A DNA stretch of 64,000 nucleotides from Lysobacter sp. GX 14042 (GTDB lineage Bacteria; Pseudomonadota; Gammaproteobacteria; Xanthomonadales; Xanthomonadaceae). The position numbers and the translations under genes were made by a program. The number at the start of each line of letters is the position of its first letter. Positions within the stretch are counted from its first letter, which is position 1. Shown here in pieces: positions 45,541 through 56,717 of the stretch. The notes under the pieces are model-generated. The model did not search any database. It saw only the letters and a program-made list of their open reading frames with translations, and was not told the origin of the DNA. Location of the stretch: contig NZ_JAJUWY010000006.1 of NCBI RefSeq assembly GCF_021390425.1, forward strand, positions 1-64,000. The letters run 5' to 3'.

Positions 45541-47073
45541 TCAGCCGGCGCGCGGGGTGGCGCCTTCCGCCGTGCCCGCGTCGTCCGGCGCGGGCGCACT
45601 GCCGTCGGCGCTGCCGCCGTCCGGCAGCCGGAGCACCTTGAAGCCCAGGTACCCCAGCACGATCGCCAGCAGCGGGTTGGCCAGGTTGAAGAAGGCGAAC
45701 GGCAGGTAATCGAAGGTCGCCACCCCGAGGGTCGCGGCCATGTACGCGCCGCAGGTGTTCCACGGCACCAGGGGCGAGGTGATGGTGCCGCCGTCCTCCA
45801 GTGCCCGCGAAAGGTTCACCGGGTCCAGCCCGCGGCGCCGGTACTCGGGCTCGTACAGTCGGCCGGTGAGCACGATCGACATGTACTGGTCGGCGGCGAC
45901 CACGTTCGCGGCGGTCGCGGTGCCGATGGTCGCGGCGATCAGCGAGCCGGTCGACTGCGCTGCCTTGAGCACGCTGCGGACCATCCGCTCCAGCAGCCCG
46001 GTCGATTCCATCATCGCGCCGAAGCCCATCGCGCAGACGATCAGCCAGACCGTGTTGAGCATGCTGACCATGCCCCCCCGGGTGAGCAGGTCGTCCACCG
46101 CGGCGTTGCCGGTGCTGGCGCGATAGCCGTCCGACAGCGCGCTCCACGCACCGGCGACCAGCGCCATCGGACGCGAGAGTGCGTCGTCACCGGCCAGCGC
46201 GACCACCACGTCGGGCTGGAACACCACCGCGAACAGCGCCCCCAGCAGCGCGCCGATCAGGATGCTCGGGTAGGCCGGGAAACCGGTCATCGCCAGCACG
46301 AAAACCACCGCCATCGGGATCAGCAGGTGCCAGCCCAGGTCGAAGTGCTCGCCCAGTACCCGCGGCAGGTCGCCGAAGGCTTCGCTCCCGCCACCGGGGC
46401 TGCTGCCCAGCCCGATCACGGTGAACAGCACCAGCGCGATGGCCAGGCTCGGGACCGTGGTCCAGGTCATGTGCCGGATGTGCGCGAACAGCTCGCTGCC
46501 GGCGGCCGCCGGGGCGATGTTGGTGGTGTCCGACAGCGGGGAGATCTTGTCGCCGAAGTAGGCGCCCGAGATCACCGCGCCGGCGGTGATCGCCGGTGAC
46601 ATGTCCAGGCCCTGGGCCACGCCGATCAGCGCCACGCCGAGCGTGCCGGCCACCGTCCAGGAACTGCCGATGGCCAGCGCGACGATGGCGCAGATCAGGC
46701 AGGCGGCGGGATAGAAGAACGAGGGGTGCAGCAGCTTCAGTCCGTAGACGATCAGCGTCGGCACGGTGCCGCTGAGGATCCAGGTGCCGATCAGGCCACC
46801 GACCGCGAGCAGGATGAAGATCGGCACGATCGCCAGCGAGATGCCGTGCACCAGGCTGTGCTGCAGCGCGCCCCAGTCCAGGCCGTTGCGCACGCCGATG
46901 ATCGCCGCGGCGCCGGCGCACAGCATCAGCGAGACCTGGTTGGGTCCGTACGAGGCGTCCTCGCCGAACAGGTAGACCGCCAGCGCAAGCAGGGCGACCA
47001 GCAGGGCCAGCGGGGTGAGCGCCTGGAGCAGGGTCGGCTCGCGTGCGCCCGACGGAATCGGCTGGTTCGACAT
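45541..47073 (-). CDS. nhaC: NhaC-family antiporter, possible MetT-like methionine transporter
   Basis: This 510-residue polytopic membrane protein of the NhaC superfamily contains AIGSSWTVAGTLGVALIGVAQGLDMSPAITAGAVISGAYFGDKISPLSDTTNIAPAAAGSEL, a diagnostic stretch, and later DQYMSIVLTGRLY and DGGTITSPLVPWNTCGAYMAATLGV. Members exchange Na+ for H+ or malate/lactate; a subgroup (MetT) is predicted to carry methionine. The start is ATG 47073; an upstream in-frame ATG at 47154 would add 27 unconserved residues. It is the first gene of the run ending in mtnC. Confidence 0.85.
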   Translation of the reverse strand: MSNQPIPSGAREPTLLQALTPLALLVALLALAVYLFGEDASYGPNQVSLMLCAGAAAIIGVRNGLDWGALQHSLVHGISLAIVPIFILLAVGGLIGTWILSGTVPTLIVYGLKLLHPSFFYPAACLICAIVALAIGSSWTVAGTLGVALIGVAQGLDMSPAITAGAVISGAYFGDKISPLSDTTNIAPAAAGSELFAHIRHMTWTTVPSLAIALVLFTVIGLGSSPGGGSEAFGDLPRVLGEHFDLGWHLLIPMAVVFVLAMTGFPAYPSILIGALLGALFAVVFQPDVVVALAGDDALSRPMALVAGAWSALSDGYRASTGNAAVDDLLTRGGMVSMLNTVWLIVCAMGFGAMMESTGLLERMVRSVLKAAQSTGSLIAATIGTATAANVVAADQYMSIVLTGRLYEPEYRRRGLDPVNLSRALEDGGTITSPLVPWNTCGAYMAATLGVATFDYLPFAFFNLANPLLAIVLGYLGFKVLRLPDGGSADGSAPAPDDAGTAEGATPRAG

Positions 47074-47118
47074 CAGGCCCCCGGTGGTCGAAGGCGCGTC
47101 GTTGCGCGCCTGCCTTGG

Positions 47119-47139
47119 ACGTTGCGATGACAGCAACGT
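47119..47139. promoter_or_regulatory. inverted repeat upstream of the nhaC-NSS-APC-mtnBDC run
   Basis: ACGTTGC (47119-47125) and GCAACGT (47133-47139) are perfect inverted repeats spaced by seven bases, 46 bases upstream of ATG 47073. The size and symmetry suit a dimeric regulator. It does not resemble a MetJ box. Role inferred only from position. Confidence 0.35.
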
Positions 47140-47297
47140 GACGAAGCGGGCCACGTTACCCCAGCGCGGGAAGCAGCGGCAACCGTGGCCAAAGGCATGG
47201 TCCGGGCGCCTTCCCGAGTCATGCGCGCGGCGTCCCGGCGCGCTACGCTGTCGCCCGCCGCCGGCCTCCCGCCGGCCCGCAACCAGGTTCCCGACAG

Positions 47298-47636
47298 ATG
47301 ACCCGCGCCCGTCCCGCCCCCCGCGCCACGCTCGCCGCCGGCTGCCTCCTGCTTGCGCTTGCCGGCCCGGTCGCCGCCTCCAGCTTCTACACCACCTCCA
47401 ATGCGCTCTCCGGCTCGGTCGGCGGTACCAGCGATGGCGTCTCGGCGACCAGCGGCTCGTTCAGCGACGACAAGGTGGTGCTGGCCGCGCGCGACGACGC
47501 CGCCAGCTTCGTCGCCACCGCGGGCCAGGTGCGCGGCGCGCGGCTGGAAGCGGCGCTGCGCCACGTTCGTGAACAGCTGCCGGCGGCGCGCGAAGCCAGC
47601 GACATGGAGCTGGCGCGCGCCATCCTGGCGCCTTGA
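47298..47636 (+). CDS. DUF2388 family secreted protein
   Basis: This is a 112-residue protein with a signal peptide (LAAGCLLLALAGPVAAS) and a small mature domain: SSFYTTSNALSGSVGGTSDG, SFSDDKVVLAARDDAASFVATAGQVRGARLEAALRHVRE and ELARAILAP. This matches DUF2388, known from Pseudomonas and relatives, of unknown function. The stop overlaps the next gene's TTG start (TTGA), so the two proteins are translationally linked, as they are in Pseudomonas. Confidence 0.8.
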   Translation: MTRARPAPRATLAAGCLLLALAGPVAASSFYTTSNALSGSVGGTSDGVSATSGSFSDDKVVLAARDDAASFVATAGQVRGARLEAALRHVREQLPAAREASDMELARAILAP

Positions 47637-49507
47637 CCGCCGTGCCGCCGCCGCGCGCGTGGCGGTGGGCGGGCGTGCTCGCCGCGCTGCTGGCCGCATC
47701 GCCGGTGGCGGCCTCGGTGCTGCAGCTCGATGCACGCGGGGCTATCGGCGCCGACACACGCGCGGCGACCCGTGCCCTGCTCGACGAGGCGGAGGCGAAG
47801 CTGCCGCCGGTCATGCGCCAGGCGCCGCCGGTCACGGTGCGCTGGAGCGACCGGCTGCCGGCGCACGTGGCCGGCCGGGCGACCCCCGACGCCCTGCTGC
47901 TCAATGCCGGCCTGCAGTCGTCGTTGCTGGCGGACGCGCCGGATGCCGCGGCCGCAGTGGTGCGCGAGCGCCTGCTGGCCACGGTCATCCATGAGCTTGG
48001 CCACTTCCATGACCGTCGCGCGCGCCTGGCGCGGGATCCGCGCCTGCTCGACCTGGCCGGCTGGCAGGAGCGGGCGCGCAAGCCCGGGCGCGAACGCGGC
48101 AACGCCTTCAGCGACCGCAGTCCGGACCCCTACGAGCTCGACAGTCCGGCCGAGTTCGTCGCGGTGAACCTGGAGCACTTCCTGCTCGATCCGCAGTACG
48201 CCTGCCGGCGGCCGGCCATGCACCGCCATTTCGCCAGCCACTTCGGCTGGGCGCCGGAGGCGGTGGAGTGCGCCCCGGGGATCCCCTACCTGGATCCTGT
48301 GGAAGAGGGCGGAGCGGCGCTGGCCGTGCTCGACCCGGCGCGCGTCTACCAGGTCGACTACCTGCTGGCAGAGGGCAACGAAGAGTGGATGAGCCGCTGG
48401 GGGCATTCGATGCTGCGTCTGGTCATCTGCGCCCCTGAACGGGAGCCTGGGCCGGAATGCCGGCTGGACCTGCAGCACCACCGGGTGCTGTCGTTCCGGG
48501 CCTTCGTCGACGACGTGCAACTGTCGAGCTGGGCCGGCCTGACCGGCGGCTACCCGTCGCGACTGTTCGTGCTGCCGCTGGAACAGGTGGTCGAGGAGTA
48601 CACCGCGGTCCAGTTGCGCGGGCTGCGTTCGCTGCCGCTGGACCTGGCGCCGGCCGAGATCGCGATGTTGCTGGAGCGGGTCGGGCGGCTGCACTGGAGC
48701 TACGACGGCCGCTATCGCTTCATCGGCAACAACTGCGCGGTGGAGACCTTCAAGCTGCTGCACGACGGCGTGCCGCGCCTGGCCGGCGAACGCCTGGCCG
48801 CCCTCACGCCGACCGGGCTGCTGTCGAAGCTGGAGCGGCGCGGCATTGCCGATGGCGGCGTGCTGGACGATGCGGGAGAGGCGCTGCGCCTGGGCTACCG
48901 CTTCGAGTCACTGGAGGCGCGGTTCCAGCAAATGCTCGATGTCGCCCGGCAGGAGTTCGCCGGCGCCGCGGACGCTGGCACGCCCGCGCCGGCCGCGCCG
49001 TTCCCCGCCACCACGCCCGCCGGCTGGTTCGCCCTGGATCCGCGGGAGCGGGAGCCGTGGCTTGAACGTGGTACGCCGCGCGCCGGCGCCGCCCTGTTGC
49101 TGCTGGAGCACGCCGCGCGCCGGCGCCAGGTCGCGCTCGCGCGTGACTGGCTCAAGCGTCGCTACCTGGAGGGGGCAGTGGCGGACCCGGCGGTGCTCGA
49201 GGCGGTTGCCGCCATCCTCGACGGCCTGCTGGAAGGCGGGGGGCTGGCCACCCGGCCGGCGCTGCTGCTCGGTGGCCGGCCCGGCTACGGCTTGCCGCAG
49301 GCGGCCGAGCGCCGCGAGGTGGCGTCGGCCGCCGCGGCCCGCCGCCGGGACATGGAGGCCCTGCAGGCCTCGCTGGAGGAACAGGTCATGCCGTTGCTGG
49401 ATCCGCCGCTGGCGGCCGGGCTGGCCGCGGTGGACGCCAACATCGCCGGCCTCGGCGAACGCCTGCGCGCGCAGCAGCGCGCCGCGGGCGGGTTCGTGCT
49501 TCCGTGA
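47633..49507 (+). CDS. secreted DUF4105-type protein with N-terminal HExxH peptidase-like region
   Basis: This is a 624-residue exported protein (signal ALLAASPVAA). Residues about 30-230 contain ATVIHELGHFHDRRARL, an HExxH zinc motif, and DSPAEFVAVNLEHFLLDP, suggesting a gluzincin-like peptidase region. Residues about 240-430 carry the DUF4105 pattern: YLLAEGNEEWMSRWGHSMLRLV, FRAFVDDVQLSSWAGLTGGYPSRLFVLPL, EYTAVQLRGLRSLPLDL and YRFIGNNCAVETFKLL, a papain-like (NlpC/LNB-type) fold with Cys and His. The rest is Ala-rich helix. The role is probably envelope or peptidoglycan related, but this is not established. TTG start at 47633; its stop overlaps the NUDIX GTG. Confidence 0.75.
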   Translation: MTAVPPPRAWRWAGVLAALLAASPVAASVLQLDARGAIGADTRAATRALLDEAEAKLPPVMRQAPPVTVRWSDRLPAHVAGRATPDALLLNAGLQSSLLADAPDAAAAVVRERLLATVIHELGHFHDRRARLARDPRLLDLAGWQERARKPGRERGNAFSDRSPDPYELDSPAEFVAVNLEHFLLDPQYACRRPAMHRHFASHFGWAPEAVECAPGIPYLDPVEEGGAALAVLDPARVYQVDYLLAEGNEEWMSRWGHSMLRLVICAPEREPGPECRLDLQHHRVLSFRAFVDDVQLSSWAGLTGGYPSRLFVLPLEQVVEEYTAVQLRGLRSLPLDLAPAEIAMLLERVGRLHWSYDGRYRFIGNNCAVETFKLLHDGVPRLAGERLAALTPTGLLSKLERRGIADGGVLDDAGEALRLGYRFESLEARFQQMLDVARQEFAGAADAGTPAPAAPFPATTPAGWFALDPREREPWLERGTPRAGAALLLLEHAARRRQVALARDWLKRRYLEGAVADPAVLEAVAAILDGLLEGGGLATRPALLLGGRPGYGLPQAAERREVASAAAARRRDMEALQASLEEQVMPLLDPPLAAGLAAVDANIAGLGERLRAQQRAAGGFVLP

Positions 49508-50091
49508 GTCCGGCTTCCATGAGTCCGGACCAAAGCCTGGGCCGGCAACTCGGGGACTACCTCCAGCGCTGGCCCGCGGAGGCCGCAACGGTCGCCCTGT
49601 TCCGCGAGCTGCTCGACGGGCACCACGGCGGTGCAGGCAATGCCTATGTCCGCGACCGGCAGGCCGGCCACTTCACCGCTTCGGCCTGGCTGGTCGACCG
49701 TACCGGCACGCGGGTGCTGCTGACCCACCACCGCAAGCTCGGCCGCTGGCTGCAGCTGGGCGGCCACGCCGATGGCGACGAGGACCTCGCGCGGGTCGCG
49801 CTGACCGAGGCGCGGGAGGAGTCGGGACTGGAGGGGCTGGCGGTCGAGCCGGTGCTGTTCGACCTGGACCGGCACTGGATTCCGGCCCGCGGCGACGTGC
49901 CGGGCCACTGGCACTACGACGCGCGCTACGTGGTGCGGGCCGGTGGCTCGGAGCGCTTCGTGGTCAGCGGGGAATCGCTGGCCCTGGCCTGGCGCCCGAT
50001 AGCGGAGATTGCTGGCGATCCGGCGGCGGATGCCTCGTTGCGCCGTATGGCCGGCAAATGGCGGGAGGGCGTCAATCGGCGCGGCCGCTGA
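49504..50091 (+). CDS. NUDIX hydrolase
   Basis: This is a 195-residue protein. The Nudix box is intact: [24 protein letters not shown] (GX5E, REESGL), with the preceding [22 protein letters not shown]. It hydrolyses a nucleoside diphosphate linked to some moiety; the substrate cannot be inferred. GTG 49504 overlaps the upstream stop as GTGA; ATG 49519 is an alternative start. The 3' end overlaps the convergent efpL by 20 bases. Confidence 0.88.
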   Translation: MSPASMSPDQSLGRQLGDYLQRWPAEAATVALFRELLDGHHGGAGNAYVRDRQAGHFTASAWLVDRTGTRVLLTHHRKLGRWLQLGGHADGDEDLARVALTEAREESGLEGLAVEPVLFDLDRHWIPARGDVPGHWHYDARYVVRAGGSERFVVSGESLALAWRPIAEIAGDPAADASLRRMAGKWREGVNRRGR

Positions 50092-50638
50092 ACTCCCCGC
50101 TGGTGGTGTTGACCAGGACCCTCTCGCCGGTGGCGATGTACTCGGGGACCATGATCTCCAGGCCGGTCGACAGCTTCGCCGGCTTCGGGCGCTTGGTCGC
50201 GGTGCCGCCCTTGAGTTCGGGCGGGGTGTCGACCACTTCCATGGCCACGGTCTGCGGCAGCTGCAGGCCGACCGGCTGGTCGTCGATGATCTGCACGTGG
50301 CAGCCGGCCAGGTCGTCGACGATGTAGCCGGCGTCATCGCCCACCACGTCGGCATCGAGCATGTACGGGGTGTAGTCCTCGTCGTCGAGGAACACGAAGG
50401 CCTCGCCGTCACGGTAGGAGTAGGTCGCCTGCCGGCGCAGCAGCTCGACCTCGGCGAGGGTGTCGTCGGCGTCGAAGCTGGCGTCGGCCTTGTTGCCGCC
50501 GGGCACCGAATACATCACGAAGCGGAAACGGACATTGCCGCCGCGGCCCTGGGGCGAGCTGCGGTCGATGTCGCGCACCTGGTAGACAGCGCCGTTGTAC
50601 TCGACGACGTTGCCCTTCTTTACGTCTGAAGCCTTCAT
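50072..50638 (-). CDS. efpL: elongation factor P-like protein EfpL (YeiP)
   Basis: This 188-residue EF-P paralogue has domain [24 protein letters not shown], then a longer loop SSPQGRGG with an unmodified Arg (Arg32) in place of the EF-P lysine, as described for EfpL, where the loop tip aids stalled translation without post-translational modification. The sequence ELPQTV-like [23 protein letters not shown] and [24 protein letters not shown] are typical YeiP. The canonical efp is at 10709 in the same window. Confidence 0.93.
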   Translation of the reverse strand: MKASDVKKGNVVEYNGAVYQVRDIDRSSPQGRGGNVRFRFVMYSVPGGNKADASFDADDTLAEVELLRRQATYSYRDGEAFVFLDDEDYTPYMLDADVVGDDAGYIVDDLAGCHVQIIDDQPVGLQLPQTVAMEVVDTPPELKGGTATKRPKPAKLSTGLEIMVPEYIATGERVLVNTTSGEFSGRAD

Positions 50639-50653
50639 GCGTGGTCCGGTCCG

Positions 50654-51424
<771 letters not shown>

Positions 51425-51455
51425 GCTGGATCCTGGAACGGGACAGCCGCTGATT

Positions 51456-53540
51456 CTAGGTGACCGGCGCCGCGGTGCCGAACCTTGCCTCGAATTCCTC
51501 CGCCGGCAGGCCCGGCGCATACAGGAAGCCCTGGCCGATGCGCACACCGCGGCCAATCAGGAAGTCGCGGTGCGCCGCGGTCTCGACCCCTTCGGCCACC
51601 AGTCCCAGGCGCAGGCTGCGGGCGATGCCGATCACCGCCTCGCACACCGCCACGTCCGACGCGTTGTCCGGTACCCCCTGGACGAACAGCTGGCTGATCT
51701 TCAGGCCGTGGATCGGCAGCCGGCGCAGGTAGTTGAGTGCGCTGTAGCCTTCGCCGAAGTCATCGATGCTCAGCTTCACCCCGAGCGCCTGCAGCGCGGC
51801 GAAGGCGGCATTGGTCTCCGGCGCGTCCTCCACCAGCACCCGCTCGGTCAGTTCCAGTTCCAGCGCCTCGCCCGGCAGCCTGAACTCGGCGAGTGCCCCG
51901 GCCACCTGCTCGGCCAGGTCGCCGGACAGGAACTGGCGGAACGAGACATTGACCGCGATCCGCTCCAGCGGCAGGCCCTGCGCGCGCCAGCGGCACAGCT
52001 GGCGGCAGGCCTGGCGCAGCATCCAGCTGCCGATCCCGACCACGTCGCCGGTGTTCTCGGCCAGGTCGATGAACTCGCCGGGCATCATCACGCCCAGCGC
52101 GGGGTTGTTCCAGCGCAGCAACGCCTCGGCGGCGACCGGCCGGCCGGTCGCCAGGTCCACCTGGGGCTGGTAGACGACGTGGAACTCGCCGTGGGCCACC
52201 GCGTTGCGCAGCTGGGTCTCCACCTGCAGCCGGCGCTGCTGTTCGGCGGCCAGCTCCGGGGTGAACACCTGCCAGCCGTTGCGGCCGCGGCGCTTGCTGG
52301 CGTACATCGCCGCATCCGCGTTCTGGATCATCAGCTGGGCGCTGGTGCCGCCCTGCGGCGCGACCGCCATGCCGATGCTCGCGGTGACCGCGAATTCCTC
52401 CTCTTCCACCCGGAAGCTGGCGTCGAACGAGGCCAGGATCGCCTCGGCCATGCGCACGGCGCGTCCGGGATCGTCGGCGAGCGAACACACCACCAGGAAC
52501 TCATCGCCGCCCAGGCGGGCCATCAGTCCCTCGCTGCCGACCACCGCCTGGATCCGCCTGGCCGCGGCGGTGAGCAGCCGGTCACCGGCGCTGTGGCCGA
52601 GCACGTCGTTGACGATCTTGAAGCGGTCCAGGTCGACGTACAGCACCGCGAGCGCGGACTGGGTCGGGTCGCCCAGCCGCTCGGCCAGCTCGGCGCGGAT
52701 CGCATCGCGGTTGAGCAGTCCGGTGAGCGGGTCGGTGCGGGCCTGCACCCGCAGGGTCTCCTCGTCCTGCTTCTGCCGGGTGATGTCCTGGATGGTGCCG
52801 GTGATCCGCGCGCTGAGCGGACCGTGGGCCTCGGCCTCGGCCATGACCCGCATCCAGAACGGGTGCCCGCCGCCGCGGCTGCCCTGCAGCTCCAGGCCGA
52901 AGCCGCGGCCTCGCTCGACCGCCGCCTCCAGTGCCTGCAGCAGCCGCCGCCGGTCGCTCTCGACCAGGCAGGCCAGCAGCGCGTCGCGGTTGGCGGGCGG
53001 GGGGTCACGCCCGAGGATGCGCTTCGCCTCGCGGGTCAGGTACAGCCGGTCACGGCCGGTATCCCACTCCCAGCCACCGATGCTGGCCAGCGACTGCGCA
53101 CGGGCGAACAGCGCGCTGTCGCGCTTGAGCCCGGTGACGTCGGCGTACAGCGTCGTCACGTAGCGCGGGCGGCCGTTGCGGCCATTGCCCTGCGGCATGG
53201 CGGTGACCCGGACCCAGCCGAGGGTGCGTGCCTCGCGGTCGAACATGCCCAGCACCCGCGGGCCTGCCTGCTCGCCGGTGCGCAGCACGATCGCGGAAGG
53301 AAGCGCGTCGCCGGGTACCTCGCGGCCGCGCTCGTCGATGAACTTCCAGCGCGGCTGGGTGCCGGGGAAGGGCAGCTCGGGCGAGACATCCTGGCCGAAC
53401 ATGCGCCGGGCAGCCGGGTTGGCGTAGACGATCCGGCCACGCTGGTCGCGGACCACGATGCCCTGGTCCAGGCACTCCACCACGTCGCGGAAGCGCGGCT
53501 CGACCCGCGCGGAAGAAGGCGCGGGCGGAGCGGGCTTCAC
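51456..53540 (-). CDS. PAS-PAS-GGDEF-EAL bifunctional c-di-GMP protein
   Basis: This 694-residue cytoplasmic sensor has two PAS domains (residues about 15-140 and 150-260), GGDEF (about 270-430) and EAL (about 445-690). The cyclase motif MARLGGDEFLVV is intact, with YVDLDRFKIVND; the phosphodiesterase site has AEALLRWNNP, ELTERVLVED and DDFGEGYSALNYLRRLP, also apparently complete. Both activities are possible, with the PAS signal setting the balance. The GTG start overlaps the liuE stop by four bases (GTGA), which is unusual company for a catabolic gene. Confidence 0.92.
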   Translation of the reverse strand: MKPAPPAPSSARVEPRFRDVVECLDQGIVVRDQRGRIVYANPAARRMFGQDVSPELPFPGTQPRWKFIDERGREVPGDALPSAIVLRTGEQAGPRVLGMFDREARTLGWVRVTAMPQGNGRNGRPRYVTTLYADVTGLKRDSALFARAQSLASIGGWEWDTGRDRLYLTREAKRILGRDPPPANRDALLACLVESDRRRLLQALEAAVERGRGFGLELQGSRGGGHPFWMRVMAEAEAHGPLSARITGTIQDITRQKQDEETLRVQARTDPLTGLLNRDAIRAELAERLGDPTQSALAVLYVDLDRFKIVNDVLGHSAGDRLLTAAARRIQAVVGSEGLMARLGGDEFLVVCSLADDPGRAVRMAEAILASFDASFRVEEEEFAVTASIGMAVAPQGGTSAQLMIQNADAAMYASKRRGRNGWQVFTPELAAEQQRRLQVETQLRNAVAHGEFHVVYQPQVDLATGRPVAAEALLRWNNPALGVMMPGEFIDLAENTGDVVGIGSWMLRQACRQLCRWRAQGLPLERIAVNVSFRQFLSGDLAEQVAGALAEFRLPGEALELELTERVLVEDAPETNAAFAALQALGVKLSIDDFGEGYSALNYLRRLPIHGLKISQLFVQGVPDNASDVAVCEAVIGIARSLRLGLVAEGVETAAHRDFLIGRGVRIGQGFLYAPGLPAEEFEARFGTAAPVT

Positions 53541-54426
53541 GTGGCTGCCAGGGCCCTTCCGGCCTTGCTGCCGGTCTCGCGGCCCAGCAGCCCGGCGAGC
53601 CAGCGGCCGGTCGCCGCCAGTGCGTCCAGGTCCACCCCGGTTTCGATGCCCAGCCCGTGCAGCATGTAGACCACGTCCTCGGTGGCGACGTTGCCGCTTG
53701 CCCCGGGCGCGTACGGGCAGCCCCCGGCGCCGGAGACCGCCGCATCGACCACCGCGACCCCTTCCTCCAGGCAGGCGAGGATGTTGGCCAGCGCCTGGCC
53801 GAAGGTGTCATGGAAGTGCACCGCCAGCGCCGTCATCGGCACCTCGGCGGCCACGGCGCGCAGCATGTCGCGCGCCTTGCCGGGCGTTCCCACGCCAATG
53901 GTGTCTCCAAGTGATATCTCGTAGCAGCCCATCTGATGCAGTTCACGTGCAACGCGCACCACGTCGGCCACCGGCACCGCGCCCTGGTAGGGACAGCCGA
54001 GCACGGTGGAGACATAGCCGCGCACCCGTACCCCGTCGGCCCGGGCGTGCTCGAGCACCGGTGCGAAGCGCTCCAGGGACGCGTCGATGGAGGCGTTTAT
54101 GTTGCGCTGGTTGAAGGCTTCGGAGGCGGCGGTGAACACCGCGATCTCCTCGACGCCGACCTCGCGCGCGCGCGCGTAGCCCTTTTCATTGGGGACCAGC
54201 ACCGGGTAGTGCACGCCGGGCCGGCGGCTGATGCCGGCGTAGACCTCGGCGGCATCCGCCAGCTGCGGCACCCACCTGGGGCTGACGAAGCTGGTGGCCT
54301 CGATGCTCTGCAGCCCGGTCGCCGAAAGGCGGTCGACCAGCGCGATCTTGTCGGCCGTGGCGACGCTCGCCTTCTCGTTCTGCAGCCCGTCGCGCGGACC
54401 GACCTCGACCACCCGCACCCGCGACC

Positions 54427-54430
<4 letters not shown>
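53537..54430 (-). CDS. liuE: hydroxymethylglutaryl-CoA lyase
   Basis: This 297-residue TIM-barrel lyase cleaves HMG-CoA to acetoacetate and acetyl-CoA, the last step of leucine degradation. The sequence VEVGPRDGLQNEKA, ISLGDTIGVGTPGKA, VHFHDTFGQALANI (metal His pair) and the signature VSGAGGCPYAPGASGNVATEDVVYML with the catalytic Cys are all intact. It overlaps liuD by four bases. Confidence 0.95.
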
Positions 54431-56448
<2,018 letters not shown>

Positions 56449-56629
56449 TCTTCTGGCCACGGTTGAGCGCTGTCTGGTGCGCACAAGGATACGTGGGGCC
56501 GCGGGATCCTGCGGCGGTGCGGCGCAGTCCCCGCGCAACGGCCCGGCCGGATCTGCGGGCCCCGCCCGTTAAGGAGAAGGACCGCTGGGAATACATGATT
56601 CAAAGCGGAGGCTTTCGCAGAATAAATTA

Positions 56630-56658
56630 TTGACCTCATGTGAAGCCCATGCTACACA
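56630..56658 (+). promoter_or_regulatory. possible promoter of the TonB-dependent receptor gene
   Basis: TTGACC (56630-56635) and TACACA (56653-56658) with 17-base spacing lie in the A/T-richest part of this region (AATAAATTATTGACC). The leader to ATG 56718 would be about 55 bases, with GGGGAG before the start. Confidence 0.5.
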
Positions 56659-56717
56659 CAGCCCGGCAATACCTGGGGGGCACGTCCACGTGGAAAATTT
56701 TTCTGGGGAGTAGGGCA

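Noticed and set aside
47074-47297. A SAM- or methionine-responsive riboswitch before the nhaC-mtn run
   Set aside because: No SAM-I, SAM-II or SAH riboswitch core was recognised; only a short 7-7-7 inverted repeat is evident.
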